Positions 15,641-23,978 of a DNA stretch of 64,000 nt are shown piece after piece. Origin of the DNA: Ignavibacteriota bacterium (GTDB taxonomy: Bacteria > Bacteroidota > Ignavibacteria > Palsa-1295); the NCBI GenBank assembly GCA_003151825.1, contig PLYO01000047.1, forward strand, positions 124,001-188,000. The letters are read 5' to 3'. Both the position numbers and the translations under genes were made by a program. The stretch's first letter is position 1; each line of letters opens with the position of its first letter. The notes beneath the pieces are model-generated. The model did not search any database. It saw only the letters and a program-made list of their open reading frames with translations, and was not told where the DNA came from.

Positions 15641-16930
15641 CTATTCGCTTTTCATCCCCGCATAAAGCGGGAACCTGCTCGTCAAACTCTTCACTTCCCC
15701 GCGAACATTCGCAATCAATTTCTCATCCGTTGGATTGGAAACCACGCGGTCGATCATCCCGGCGATGGCATCCATTTCAGATTCTTTCATTCCTCGCGTG
15801 GTGATAGCGGCGGTGCCGATGCGAATGCCGGATGTGACAAGCGCGGGTTTATCGTCGTAGGGAACTGCATTTTTGTTTACAGTGATGGCGGCTTTGTCTA
15901 AGGCTTCTTCGGCGGCTTTGCCGGTAATGTTTTTGCCACGCAGATCGGCGAGCATAAGATGGTTATCCGTTCCGCCGGAGATAATGTAAAATCCTCGCTT
16001 CACAAGTTCGGAAGCCATGCGCTTGGCATTGCGAATAACCTGCGCGCCGTATTCGGTAAAGCTATCTTCCAGCGATTCACCAAACGCCACTGCTTTCGCC
16101 GCAATAACATGCATGAGCGGCCCTCCCTGTATGCCTGGCATGACGGTAGAATCAATAAGCTCGGAGACCATTTTCGTGCGTCCCGATTTTGGCGCAACCG
16201 CGCCCCAGGTGTTTTCGAAATCCTTCCCAAGCAGAATAATTCCCCCGCGCGGGCCGCGAAGCGTTTTATGCGTCGTCGAACTGACGACATGGCAGTGGGG
16301 AAGCGGGCTGGAGAGATGTCCTTTTGCGATGAGTCCGGCGGGATGCGCCATATCGCAGAAGAGAAATGCGCCGACGGAATCGGCAATCTCGCGGAATCGC
16401 GCAAAATCCATATCGCGCGAATAGGCGCTTGCGCCAACGGTAATCATTTTCGGCTTTACTTCATGCGCTTTTCGTTCCACATCTGCATAGTCGATATATC
16501 CCGTCTCTTTCGAGACTCCGTACGCATGAAATTCATAAAGCTGTCCGGAGAAATTAGCAGGGTGTCCATGCGTGAGATGTCCGCCTTGCGAAAGATTCAT
16601 TCCCAATACGCGATCGCCGGGTTTTAAAAAGGTGAAATAGACGGCCATGTTCGCCTGGGAACCGGAATGCGGCTGTACGTTCGCATATTCCGCGCCAAAG
16701 AGCTTTTTCACGCGGTCACGCGCAAGATTTTCGACGACATCGACGAACTCGCAGCCACCGTAGTAGCGCTTGCCGGGATAACCCTCCGCATATTTATTCG
16801 TGAGCACGCTTCCCTGCGCGCGCATCACGGCTTGCGAAGTGAAATTCTCGCTCGCAATTAGTTCCAGTCCGTGCTGCTGGCGCTCAAGTTCAAGTTCGAT
16901 AGTGTTGAATACTTCTGTGTCGTTCTTCAT
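15641..16930 (-). CDS. glyA: Serine hydroxymethyltransferase
   Basis: A PLP enzyme of 429 aa that interconverts serine and glycine with transfer of a one-carbon unit to tetrahydrofolate. Clear family blocks are [15 protein letters not shown] at the N-terminus, [36 protein letters not shown], the loop [14 protein letters not shown] and the PLP lysine in [13 protein letters not shown] (near residue 222). The length is normal. The last residues, GMKSE after SRFPLYA, are probably not ancestral: a second diverged glyA end downstream stops right after FPLYA. This suggests the 3' end was replaced when the adjacent DUF4160/DUF2442 pair arrived. Confidence 0.97.
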   Translation of the reverse strand: MKNDTEVFNTIELELERQQHGLELIASENFTSQAVMRAQGSVLTNKYAEGYPGKRYYGGCEFVDVVENLARDRVKKLFGAEYANVQPHSGSQANMAVYFTFLKPGDRVLGMNLSQGGHLTHGHPANFSGQLYEFHAYGVSKETGYIDYADVERKAHEVKPKMITVGASAYSRDMDFARFREIADSVGAFLFCDMAHPAGLIAKGHLSSPLPHCHVVSSTTHKTLRGPRGGIILLGKDFENTWGAVAPKSGRTKMVSELIDSTVMPGIQGGPLMHVIAAKAVAFGESLEDSFTEYGAQVIRNAKRMASELVKRGFYIISGGTDNHLMLADLRGKNITGKAAEEALDKAAITVNKNAVPYDDKPALVTSGIRIGTAAITTRGMKESEMDAIAGMIDRVVSNPTDEKLIANVRGEVKSLTSRFPLYAGMKSE

Positions 16931-16952
16931 AGTAATGATATATTATTATGCT

Positions 16953-17055
16953 GTCATTGCGAGGAAACCCCGGAGGGGTGACGAAGCAATCTCGTGAGAG
17001 CAAGTGTAATCTCAAGGGATTGCTTCGTCGCTCCTACGTCGCTCCTCGCAATGAC
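16953..17055. repeat. Palindromic repeat 'GTCATTGCGAGG' family
   Basis: The outer arms gtcattgcgagg and cctcgcaatgac and inner arms acgaagcaatctc / gggattgcttcgt form a nested hairpin between rpiB and glyA. The layout (gtcat ends, inner palindrome) is like the other dispersed repeats in this window, although the sequence differs. Confidence 0.78.
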
Positions 17056-17067
17056 GATGGAATAGGT

Positions 17068-17502
17068 TTATTCATTGCTCATCATTTTTGCAATGCGCGC
17101 GATGTGCCGCCCTCCATCGAACGGCGTTGCAAGCCAAATCTCGACAATGCGAAGCGCTATTTCTTTCGAAATCATCCGCTCGCCCATCGAAAGCACATTG
17201 GCGTCGTTGTGATGTCGGGAAAGACTCGCGGTTTCGTCATTCCAGCAGAGCGCACACCGTACGCCTCGCACTTTGTTCGCGACCATCGCTTCGCCATTGC
17301 CGGAGCCACCCAGAACAATGCCGCGCTCGCACTCGCCGTTTGCTACAGCCTGAGCGGCGGGTCGAATAAAATCGGGATAATCCACGGGCGCGGTGCTCGA
17401 TGTGCCGAAATCCGTCACGTCGTAACCGGCGGCAACAAGCCATGCTTTAATGGCTTCTTTATACTCGAAACCGGCATGATCGCTGGCGATGGCAATCTTC
17501 AT
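17068..17502 (-). CDS. rpiB: Ribose-5-phosphate isomerase B (Glu-type active site)
   Basis: A 144-residue RpiB that interconverts ribose-5-phosphate and ribulose-5-phosphate. Family blocks are MKIAIASDHAGFEYKEAIK, DYPDF, GIVLGGSGNGEAMVANKVRG followed by VRCALCW, and SRHHNDANVLSMGER. At the position of the E. coli-type catalytic Cys (ICGTG) there is Gly, and a Glu follows in GSGNGE. This is the arrangement of the mycobacterial enzyme, where that Glu acts as base. The phosphate-binding and ring-opening His residues are in place. It works downstream of the oxidative pentose phosphate enzymes encoded at 38 and 46-49 kb. Confidence 0.92.
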   Translation of the reverse strand: MKIAIASDHAGFEYKEAIKAWLVAAGYDVTDFGTSSTAPVDYPDFIRPAAQAVANGECERGIVLGGSGNGEAMVANKVRGVRCALCWNDETASLSRHHNDANVLSMGERMISKEIALRIVEIWLATPFDGGRHIARIAKMMSNE

Positions 17503-17598
17503 TGGACAATGATGAATTATGAATGATGAATTATGAAAATTCTCCCTAAAAAAACCGGCCTGCGAATTTGCTCACCTTCCCTCATCATTTGTCATTGA

Positions 17599-18888
17599 CT
17601 ATTGCCTTCGCATTGGCACGAACCATTGCTCGGAAAAGCTCACGTCTGCACCTATACGCACGAAGGTCTCCTTCGGTGCGGAACCGGTGTTCACCGGCTG
17701 GCGCTGACCGGCAACGACCGAAAGATTGAGCAAGGTTTCAAGGCTGATAGGAATACCGAATCCAGCTGAAACCGAAAGCTCGTTGATACCGCCGGTGCCG
17801 GAAGGATATAAACGAATATTTGTTGGCGGCAGGATCGGAAGTTTACAATACGAGAACCCTAATCGAAGACCCCATCGGTCGAAACCGGAAGACGAGCCGA
17901 ATTCACCGCTCACATTCGGGAGCCGCTCGATACCGACTGCGATACGATTACTCGAACCTAATACCGTGTCGCTGGAAATGGCCTGCGGAGCATACACATA
18001 AGCCGAGGAAAAGTTCTGCGCGAAATAATCGGCCTCAGCGCGGTATCTTCGGCTTAGATGAACGGAGATTCCGGCGGAAAGCGATGCGGGATAACGCCCC
18101 ACGCCGCCCTCGTCAACCGTCGTATCGAGCGTCGAGGTGATCGGCGTGGTGATTGTTTCATACGTGGAGTTGAGCTTAGTAGCAAAGCTATAAGACGCTC
18201 CGATCATTACACCGCTCAGGGCATCGGCGATGGAGTCCCCGATGATTTCAAATCCGAGCGTAGGCCGTACTCCATAAAAGATATAATCCCGCTCGAACTG
18301 GCCGGTCCCTGCCGTCGTATCGGTGTACGTGACCTCGTCGATATGCCGGATATCGCCTGTCACGAGGTCGAGCCGGGCGCCAAATGCAAGCGAAGGAATG
18401 GGCCGGGCGGCGACGCCTCCGAAAACAAGATTCGTACCGCCGCGAATAATATAATTCCGCGTGCCTGTCGAATCGGTTATATTTATATCGTTGCTGGCAT
18501 TCGTGAGCGGCACATATCCGAGCGAGATGACCGCATGCATCTGGTTCCAGACCGGCGCGGCGAACGAAGCTCCGCTGAATTGGATATTTTGCTGTACGTC
18601 TTGACTATATCCGGGCTGCGTTGCATTGCTTAAATCATAATGCAGCGAGGCCCCGAAACGTGTGCGCGTAATCCACGTCCAGTCGGCGGGATTGAGATCG
18701 TTGACCGTCCGGCTGGCATCCATGGCCACGCCCGTGCCGCCTAAAGCGTCTTCGACAGCGTTTCCCGAACGCACCGGGAGGCCGAAGCCGATATTGTCAT
18801 AAGGCGAGCCTTGCGCATGGCCCATTTTTGAAAATGCCAGCAGGAATAGGACAACAATAGCCCATCGCGTCTTTGGGTGATGGTGCAT
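17599..18888 (-). CDS. Probable outer-membrane beta-barrel protein
   Basis: A 429-residue protein with a signal peptide (WAIVVLFLLAFSKMGHAQG) and alternating hydrophobic/polar strands throughout (for example HAVISLGYVPLTNA, MIGASYSFATKLNSTYE, WGLRLGFSYCKLPI). It ends in an aromatic strand (FVRIGADVSFSEQWFVP), consistent with a BAM-assembled barrel. The early region LPVRSGNAVEDALGGTGVAM followed by DASRTVNDLNPADWTWI is reminiscent of FadL/OmpP1- or PorV-like proteins of the FCB group, which have N-x-A-x-L-G-x-x-G followed by a NP motif. The ATG overlaps the stop of the upstream lipoprotein gene by one base (TAATG), so the two are translated together. Cargo or substrate is unknown. Confidence 0.68.
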   Translation of the reverse strand: MHHHPKTRWAIVVLFLLAFSKMGHAQGSPYDNIGFGLPVRSGNAVEDALGGTGVAMDASRTVNDLNPADWTWITRTRFGASLHYDLSNATQPGYSQDVQQNIQFSGASFAAPVWNQMHAVISLGYVPLTNASNDINITDSTGTRNYIIRGGTNLVFGGVAARPIPSLAFGARLDLVTGDIRHIDEVTYTDTTAGTGQFERDYIFYGVRPTLGFEIIGDSIADALSGVMIGASYSFATKLNSTYETITTPITSTLDTTVDEGGVGRYPASLSAGISVHLSRRYRAEADYFAQNFSSAYVYAPQAISSDTVLGSSNRIAVGIERLPNVSGEFGSSSGFDRWGLRLGFSYCKLPILPPTNIRLYPSGTGGINELSVSAGFGIPISLETLLNLSVVAGQRQPVNTGSAPKETFVRIGADVSFSEQWFVPMRRQ

Positions 18889-20192
18889 TACTTCAGTTTG
18901 GAATAAGAAAGGATGAAATACGGGCGTTTCGTCGAATCGGAGTGACTCATGCCGTAGTTCGGGCCGTAGAACGTCCAGCGGTTCAAGGTATTATCTTCGA
19001 CTCCGATCGACTCCAATGCACCGAAGCTGTGATCATCGAACCCGGAGCGTAGCTCGAAACCAAGATTCTGCGACGGATTCCGAAGCCACTGCTCGATGAG
19101 CGTCCGCACCTGAAAACGATAGGTGGTATTGGTCGGGTCCGTGGGATCCAAGTATCCGTTGCTTTCGTAATGATCCGCGGAATCGACCGTGCCAAGCAGC
19201 ACCACATCCGGGCCCGCCGTATCTCCCTGGATATTGGAATGGCTTGAATTATTCGGATCGATATGAAGCACCAGCGTGGCATTATTAATGGTGGTAAACC
19301 CATTGAGCTGCGCGGTATCCGTGGGCCGCGTGAGGTTTAGCGTGATCCGCTCGCGTTTGCCCATGCTGCCGCGCAGGGTAAATTCATTTGTCGGGGTGAT
19401 GCTCATATCATGCACGATATGAAAATCGAGCGTGGGAGTGGCGACGACCGAGTTTCCATTCTTTAAATAATATATCATTTGAGGGATGGAACTTGCGTCG
19501 GAATAACTATGGATCGTTCCAAAGCCGCGCGCGTTGGTCATGGTCGGTTTTGGGATAATGACAAATGCGTTAAAGCTCTCGGTTAGCAAAGGAATAACGG
19601 CGTTCGAATTTTGATTTAGCGTGATTGCCAATTCACGATCGGTTGAATCGGGGAAGAGCGTATCTATTGAACCAACGAGCACACCACCATTCGGAGGGTT
19701 AGCGGTTGGAAACGAATCCATCGCATCGAACACCGCGTTGTAAACCGCATAGACGCTAAGGTCCACCATGCTGCTCGTGGCACTCGTGCTATCGCCATAC
19801 TTGTAAAGATGGTCTTTGAGAATTAACCGAACTCCGGTAATATTGTTAACCGAATCCAACGGAGGGAATGCCAGGAATCCCCAGGATTCGAGATTCTCCG
19901 TATTACTCGGGGGATAGGGATTATTGACCTTCCCGATAATCATGAGCGTGGTGGAATCGTTAAGCCCATAGTCCACGCCATTAGCCGCGACGAACGGCCG
20001 GAGCGTGTCGGCAAATTGGATGAAGCCGGGATCGTTTCGGATACTGGTTTCGGTCGAGATGGTGTCGGAGTAATATTGCGCTCCGAGCGTGGAAATCTTA
20101 TCCTGGCAGCCCGCGAGCGCAAGGCCTGCGGCAAGGAGGAGGAATGCGTACTTTAGCAAGGCGTGATGTGCAATGTGCCGCCCCAGCGGCAC
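18888..20192 (-). CDS. Secreted lipoprotein, DUF4270-like
   Basis: A 434-residue lipoprotein: the N-terminal segment AFLLLAAGLALAGC ends in a clear lipobox (L-A-G-C, Cys about 28). The body consists of two beta-rich halves, each with a statement-like strand pattern (GVRLILKDHLYKYGD... and NNATLVLHIDPNNSSHS...) followed by FxVRTLIEQWLRNPSQNLGF and a terminal RPYFILSYS. This resembles Bacteroidota DUF4270 lipoproteins or DNRLRE-type modules; I cannot decide between them. It is translationally coupled to the downstream beta-barrel gene, suggesting the lipoprotein and barrel act together at the outer membrane. Confidence 0.6.
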   Translation of the reverse strand: MPLGRHIAHHALLKYAFLLLAAGLALAGCQDKISTLGAQYYSDTISTETSIRNDPGFIQFADTLRPFVAANGVDYGLNDSTTLMIIGKVNNPYPPSNTENLESWGFLAFPPLDSVNNITGVRLILKDHLYKYGDSTSATSSMVDLSVYAVYNAVFDAMDSFPTANPPNGGVLVGSIDTLFPDSTDRELAITLNQNSNAVIPLLTESFNAFVIIPKPTMTNARGFGTIHSYSDASSIPQMIYYLKNGNSVVATPTLDFHIVHDMSITPTNEFTLRGSMGKRERITLNLTRPTDTAQLNGFTTINNATLVLHIDPNNSSHSNIQGDTAGPDVVLLGTVDSADHYESNGYLDPTDPTNTTYRFQVRTLIEQWLRNPSQNLGFELRSGFDDHSFGALESIGVEDNTLNRWTFYGPNYGMSHSDSTKRPYFILSYSKLK

Positions 20193-20239
20193 GATCGATG
20201 GAAATTACTAACGAGTGGTGGTTTGGAGAAAACAGGCGA

Positions 20240-21844
20240 TCATGACCCCTCCTGTAAGGATGATAAGGGGATGGTCGTTCCCGGCTGCTGCTTTAGGTGC
20301 GATTTGGGTTGTTTAAGAATTTTTTCATAAACCTGCCCATATTCGATGGCCGAGCGATCCCACGAGAAGTCTTTTTTCATTCCATTGATTTGCAATTGAC
20401 GCCACAGCGGCTTATCCTCGCGATAGATTCGTAGCGCGCGCGAGAGCGCTTTCCAAAACGCGCGCGGATCGTATTCTTCGAACGTAAATCCGGTCGGATG
20501 ACTGTGTTCGGGTCGCTGGCGATCCTTCGCCGTTCCGGCGTCGATCACGGTATCGGCCAGCCCGCCGGTCTTTCGAACAACGGGGATCGTCCCATAGTGC
20601 ATGGAATACATCTGATTGAGTCCGCACGGTTCGTAGGCGCTGGGCATGAGATACATATCGCTGCCGGCTTCGATCTTATGCGCAAAATTATCGTGGAAGC
20701 CAAAATAAATCCCGATCTGCTCCGGATGGATCGCTTGCAGGCGGGTAAAAAGTTCCAGATATTTTTTATCCCCTTCGCCGAGAATGACGAGCTGCGCGTC
20801 CGCCTCCAGAATTTTATCGAGGATGGCCGCAACTAAATCGAAGCCTTTTTGATCGATGAGCCGCGCGATCATGCCCAGCACCGGACGGCCCTCGGTATAG
20901 GGAATGCCCATATCGAAGCACAGGTCTTGCTTGCACGCCTCTTTCGCGGAAAAATCTCCTTCTTCAAAATCGTCCGTGTTGTAGGGCCGGGCGATATTTA
21001 TATCGTTTTCCGGATCCCACACAAGGATATCGATCCCATTCAATATTCCATGAAGATCGAGCTTGCGCTTCGTGAGCATGTCTTCCATGCCGAATCCAAA
21101 TTCGGGCGTGCGAATTTCTTCGGCGTAGGTTTGGCTCACGGTCGTGATGGCGTCCGCATAAGCAATCCCGGCCTTGAGATAGGAAACCTTCCCATCGAAT
21201 TCCATACCCTCCGGCGTGAAAAATTCCGGCGGTAGCCCGAGCTTTGCAAACGTCTCGGCAGGAAAATTTCCCTGATAAGCAAGATTGTGAATGGTAAAAA
21301 CTACTTTCGTATCCTTGAAAAACGGATCGTCCTTGAACGGGCCTTTGAGCAGCGCAGGTATAAGACCGCCTTGCCAGTCGTTGCAATGAATGATGTCCGG
21401 CTTCCACAGCAATCGTTTGCACATCTCGAGCGCCGCGAGCGAATACAGAAGAAATCGCTCGTCGTTGTCCGGATAGTCCTCGCCGGTGACGGGATCGACG
21501 TAAAGGCCCAATCGATGGAAATATTCTTCGTTCTCGAGAAAATAAATCTGGATGCGCGTCTTATTCGTAAGAATAGCGGAGGATTTTATATTACTGACGA
21601 TATATTTCCCCGCGATCTCGAACTCGATGCCCTGTAGCCGGTTGACAATGTAGATTTTTTGTTTTTTTTCTCCAATGAATCCATACTGCGGCATCATCAC
21701 GCGCACATCATGGCCGAGTTTGCACAGCGCCTGCGGCAGCGCGGCGCTGACATCGGCAAGCCCGCCCGTCTTCGCGAACGGATACACTTCCGTCGAAAGA
21801 AAAAGGACGTTCCGAGGAGTAAATAGCGATCGTGGAGAGGTCAT
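20240..21844 (-). CDS. glgA: Glycogen synthase (ADP-glucose, GT5)
   Basis: GlgA, 534 aa, transfers glucose from ADP-glucose to the non-reducing end of alpha-1,4-glucan. The N-terminal nucleotide-sugar motif KTGGLADVSAALPQAL is clear, as are the domain pieces PDIIHCNDWQGGLIPALLK, VFTIHNLAYQGNFP and TTVSQTYAEEI. The second Rossmann half has MIARLIDQKGFDLV, LVILGEGDKKYLE and the acceptor loop MPSAYEPCGLNQMYSMHYG. It is slightly longer than usual (about 480-500) because of an insertion around residues 270-300. The matching branching enzyme of family GH57 is 8 kb away on the other strand. Confidence 0.95.
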   Translation of the reverse strand: MTSPRSLFTPRNVLFLSTEVYPFAKTGGLADVSAALPQALCKLGHDVRVMMPQYGFIGEKKQKIYIVNRLQGIEFEIAGKYIVSNIKSSAILTNKTRIQIYFLENEEYFHRLGLYVDPVTGEDYPDNDERFLLYSLAALEMCKRLLWKPDIIHCNDWQGGLIPALLKGPFKDDPFFKDTKVVFTIHNLAYQGNFPAETFAKLGLPPEFFTPEGMEFDGKVSYLKAGIAYADAITTVSQTYAEEIRTPEFGFGMEDMLTKRKLDLHGILNGIDILVWDPENDINIARPYNTDDFEEGDFSAKEACKQDLCFDMGIPYTEGRPVLGMIARLIDQKGFDLVAAILDKILEADAQLVILGEGDKKYLELFTRLQAIHPEQIGIYFGFHDNFAHKIEAGSDMYLMPSAYEPCGLNQMYSMHYGTIPVVRKTGGLADTVIDAGTAKDRQRPEHSHPTGFTFEEYDPRAFWKALSRALRIYREDKPLWRQLQINGMKKDFSWDRSAIEYGQVYEKILKQPKSHLKQQPGTTIPLSSLQEGS

Positions 21845-21911
21845 GGTTTCGAGCTTTTAGGCAATGGCTGACCGGCCATTCCATGTAAGTTCCGTTACCC
21901 GCAAAATTCGA

Positions 21912-21933
21912 TTTTCACGCCGAGGCGTGAAAA
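21912..21933 (-). terminator. Possible hairpin terminator between the RpiB-like gene and glgA
   Basis: A perfect 10-bp stem ttttcacgcc / ggcgtgaaaa with a 2-base loop lies about 110 bases after the RpiB-like gene and 68 bases before the glgA start. The A/T ends of the stem give a short T-run on either strand, so it could terminate weakly. It could also be a regulatory palindrome. Confidence 0.4.
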
Positions 21934-22044
21934 ATGTTGTAATTTAGATTGTTGGTTTGTGTGCCTTAAGTCCTATGACAAGACACAAACATCTACAAAA
22001 ATACGGAATTTTCGGGATGCACTACTTAAATCGGCAAAAATGTG

Positions 22045-22500
22045 TTATCGCTCTAACGCCGCGACGCGGGCAATTTGCTCCACATTCCACGCGTTTTGCG
22101 CCTCGCCGGACTCTGTTGGAGTCGAAAACCACGCATCCAAAATTTCCTTCATAACGGGAATTGGCGTGGCGCGAAGGCTGAGCGCAAGGACATTCGCGTG
22201 ATTATAGACGCGCGCGCCGCGAGCCGTTTCCGCATCCTGAGCGAGCGCGCAGCGAATGCCTCGGATTTTATTCGCCGCGATGGCCACGCCCGTTCCTGTC
22301 CAACAGCAAACGATGCCTTCATCCGCGCCGCCATCCACGACAGCCCGCGCGACATCTTCGGCCACGAGCGGCCAATCGCGCTCCGCCTCACCAACCGTGA
22401 GCGGCCCGAACGCAAACAGCCGGTGCCCGCGCCGTTCCAGCTCGGCTTTCAGCGCCTCGGTAAGTTCTGTCGCGGCATCGCTGCCGATGGCTATGCGCAT
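22045..22500 (-). CDS. RpiB/LacA/LacB-family sugar-phosphate isomerase (Cys-type)
   Basis: A 151-residue RpiB homologue from ATG 22500, chosen because MRIAIGSDAATELTEALKAE is the normal family N-terminus; an open frame 34 codons longer has no family similarity. It keeps the SD of the first strand but lacks the His that follows in RpiB (SDHAG). It carries a Cys at the catalytic position in GIVCCWTGTGVAIAANKIRG, followed by RVYNHANVLALSLR. It is therefore clearly distinct from the Glu-type rpiB at 17068. Its substrate may be a different sugar phosphate. It is followed, after the convergent T9SS-type gene, by glgA. Confidence 0.8.
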   Translation of the reverse strand: MRIAIGSDAATELTEALKAELERRGHRLFAFGPLTVGEAERDWPLVAEDVARAVVDGGADEGIVCCWTGTGVAIAANKIRGIRCALAQDAETARGARVYNHANVLALSLRATPIPVMKEILDAWFSTPTESGEAQNAWNVEQIARVAALER

Positions 22501-22544
22501 GGTATAAGCATCAAAGTAAAACGGCGCGCATAAAGTGCCGTGAA

Positions 22545-23756
22545 TTACCTTGCAACCACCACCGGCACGCGCATAACCTGGCCATTCATTCTCACAATGC
22601 ACTCATACGCGCCGGATGCAGCCGCGCTCGCATCCCATGTGAAGGAGTGCTCGCCCACCGCAAGCTCGCCCGAAAATATCCGCGCCACCGGAGCGCCGAG
22701 AAGATTTACAATACTCACATCAGCCTCTCCGCTATTTAGCGATGTGAAGCTAATGATTATCGATCGAGAGAATGGATTAGGATAAGCAGCAAGTACTGAA
22801 CTTGATGCAGGCGTGAATTCCACCACATTTGAGCCAATCCCCGAAAGAGGTCGGCGCCAGATGCCGTTTTGAGCTCCTGCAAATAGATACCCTCCATCGA
22901 CGGCGAGGGATTTAATATTGGTGTCGGGCAAACTATTACCGATACTCGACCAATTCATACCACTGTCACTTGAAACCAGCACACCCCCACCCTTTGTGCC
23001 AGCAAAAATCACCGAATCGAAATTCGCTAAAGACAGAAAACCATCGGTCGCAGTCACGAAAGAGAGAAGCTGCGCCCATGTTGTTCCCGTATCGGAGGAT
23101 TTATAAATACCTCCAAAACATCCAGCATAAAGTGTACTCCCAACAATGAGGAATGCATTGATATCGGGTGGCCCACCGGATGACCAGGTTCCGCCGCTAT
23201 CGTCAGAAAAATAGGTAGCACCATAGTCGTTAACAAATGTTTTCGTGCCAAGGAATACTATAGGGTAAGCATAGCCTTCCGTAGGTAATCCCGTGTTCAC
23301 ACTGTCCCATGACGCTCCACGATCCGTAGATCGAAAAACCCCGTCGCCAGCCGTACCGGCAAACAAAAGATTCCCACTCGCGCACAGCCCCCAAACATAA
23401 CGATACGTCAATCCTGTGCTAATCTCTGTCCATTGTTTGCCATAATCGGTCGATTCGTACACGCCTGCAAGTATTACGCCCGCATACAAGGTCGAGTCAT
23501 CTTCGGCAATCGAAGTGACATACCTGAAATAGGACTGGGGCATCAGGCCACTATCCGACGCGATCCAGCTCGATCCACTATCAGCGGAAGTGAAAAATCC
23601 CGATGGAGTTCCCGCAATGAGAATTCCGCCACTTGCTACCAAAGCGTTGACGGTACCTATGCTCGTATCGCTTACTTTGACCCACTGTGCGCGGCAAAGA
23701 TCGCTTTGCACGACAAGAAGCATAGCGAGACCGGTAATTGCAAGGGATCGTAGCAT
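22545..23756 (-). CDS. Secreted beta-propeller (BNR/YCF48-like) protein with T9SS sorting domain
   Basis: A 403-residue exported protein from ATG 23756. This start puts the signal peptide (MLRSLAITGLAMLLVVQSDL, cleaved near CRA) at the N-terminus; the longer open frame reads through a repeat. The body has about six blades, each with S-x-D-x-G-x-x-W units: FTSADSGSSWIASDSG, YESTDYGKQWTEI, FRSTDRGASWDSVN, YFSDDSGGTWSSGG, YKSSDTGTTWAQ and LVSSDSGMNWSSIG. The C-terminal sorting domain has AAYPNPFSRSIIISF, NLLGAPVARIF, HSFTWDASAAASGAYECIV and a short basic end. It is a sister of the 43825 gene. Its ligand is unknown. Confidence 0.8.
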   Translation of the reverse strand: MLRSLAITGLAMLLVVQSDLCRAQWVKVSDTSIGTVNALVASGGILIAGTPSGFFTSADSGSSWIASDSGLMPQSYFRYVTSIAEDDSTLYAGVILAGVYESTDYGKQWTEISTGLTYRYVWGLCASGNLLFAGTAGDGVFRSTDRGASWDSVNTGLPTEGYAYPIVFLGTKTFVNDYGATYFSDDSGGTWSSGGPPDINAFLIVGSTLYAGCFGGIYKSSDTGTTWAQLLSFVTATDGFLSLANFDSVIFAGTKGGGVLVSSDSGMNWSSIGNSLPDTNIKSLAVDGGYLFAGAQNGIWRRPLSGIGSNVVEFTPASSSVLAAYPNPFSRSIIISFTSLNSGEADVSIVNLLGAPVARIFSGELAVGEHSFTWDASAAASGAYECIVRMNGQVMRVPVVVAR

Positions 23757-23907
23757 GGATGGATGGTTAAATGACAGGGAAGCGATACACGGGTGGAAGA
23801 GTGCCCAGTTTGTTTTGGGGTGTGGGGCGAAATGTCCGCCGCGGCGGATTCGCTCTTTCTTTGTGGATCGAAATATCATTTCGATCCACACACACAAAAG
23901 TCGCAAC

Positions 23908-23975
23908 GTAGCCGTGACCTTCAGGTCACGGTCGCGGAGCGTAACGACACACCGTGACCTGAAGGTCACGGCTAC
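23908..23975. repeat. Palindromic repeat 'GTAGCCGTGACC', copy 1
   Basis: The arms gtagccgtgaccttcaggtc (continuing acggtcgcgg) and ccgtgacctgaaggtcacgg (continuing ctac) are inverted complements. Each arm also contains the small palindrome gtgacctgaaggtcac. A second copy is at 43036-43101. It lies directly before the methyltransferase 3' end. Confidence 0.85.
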
Positions 23976-23978
23976 ACG

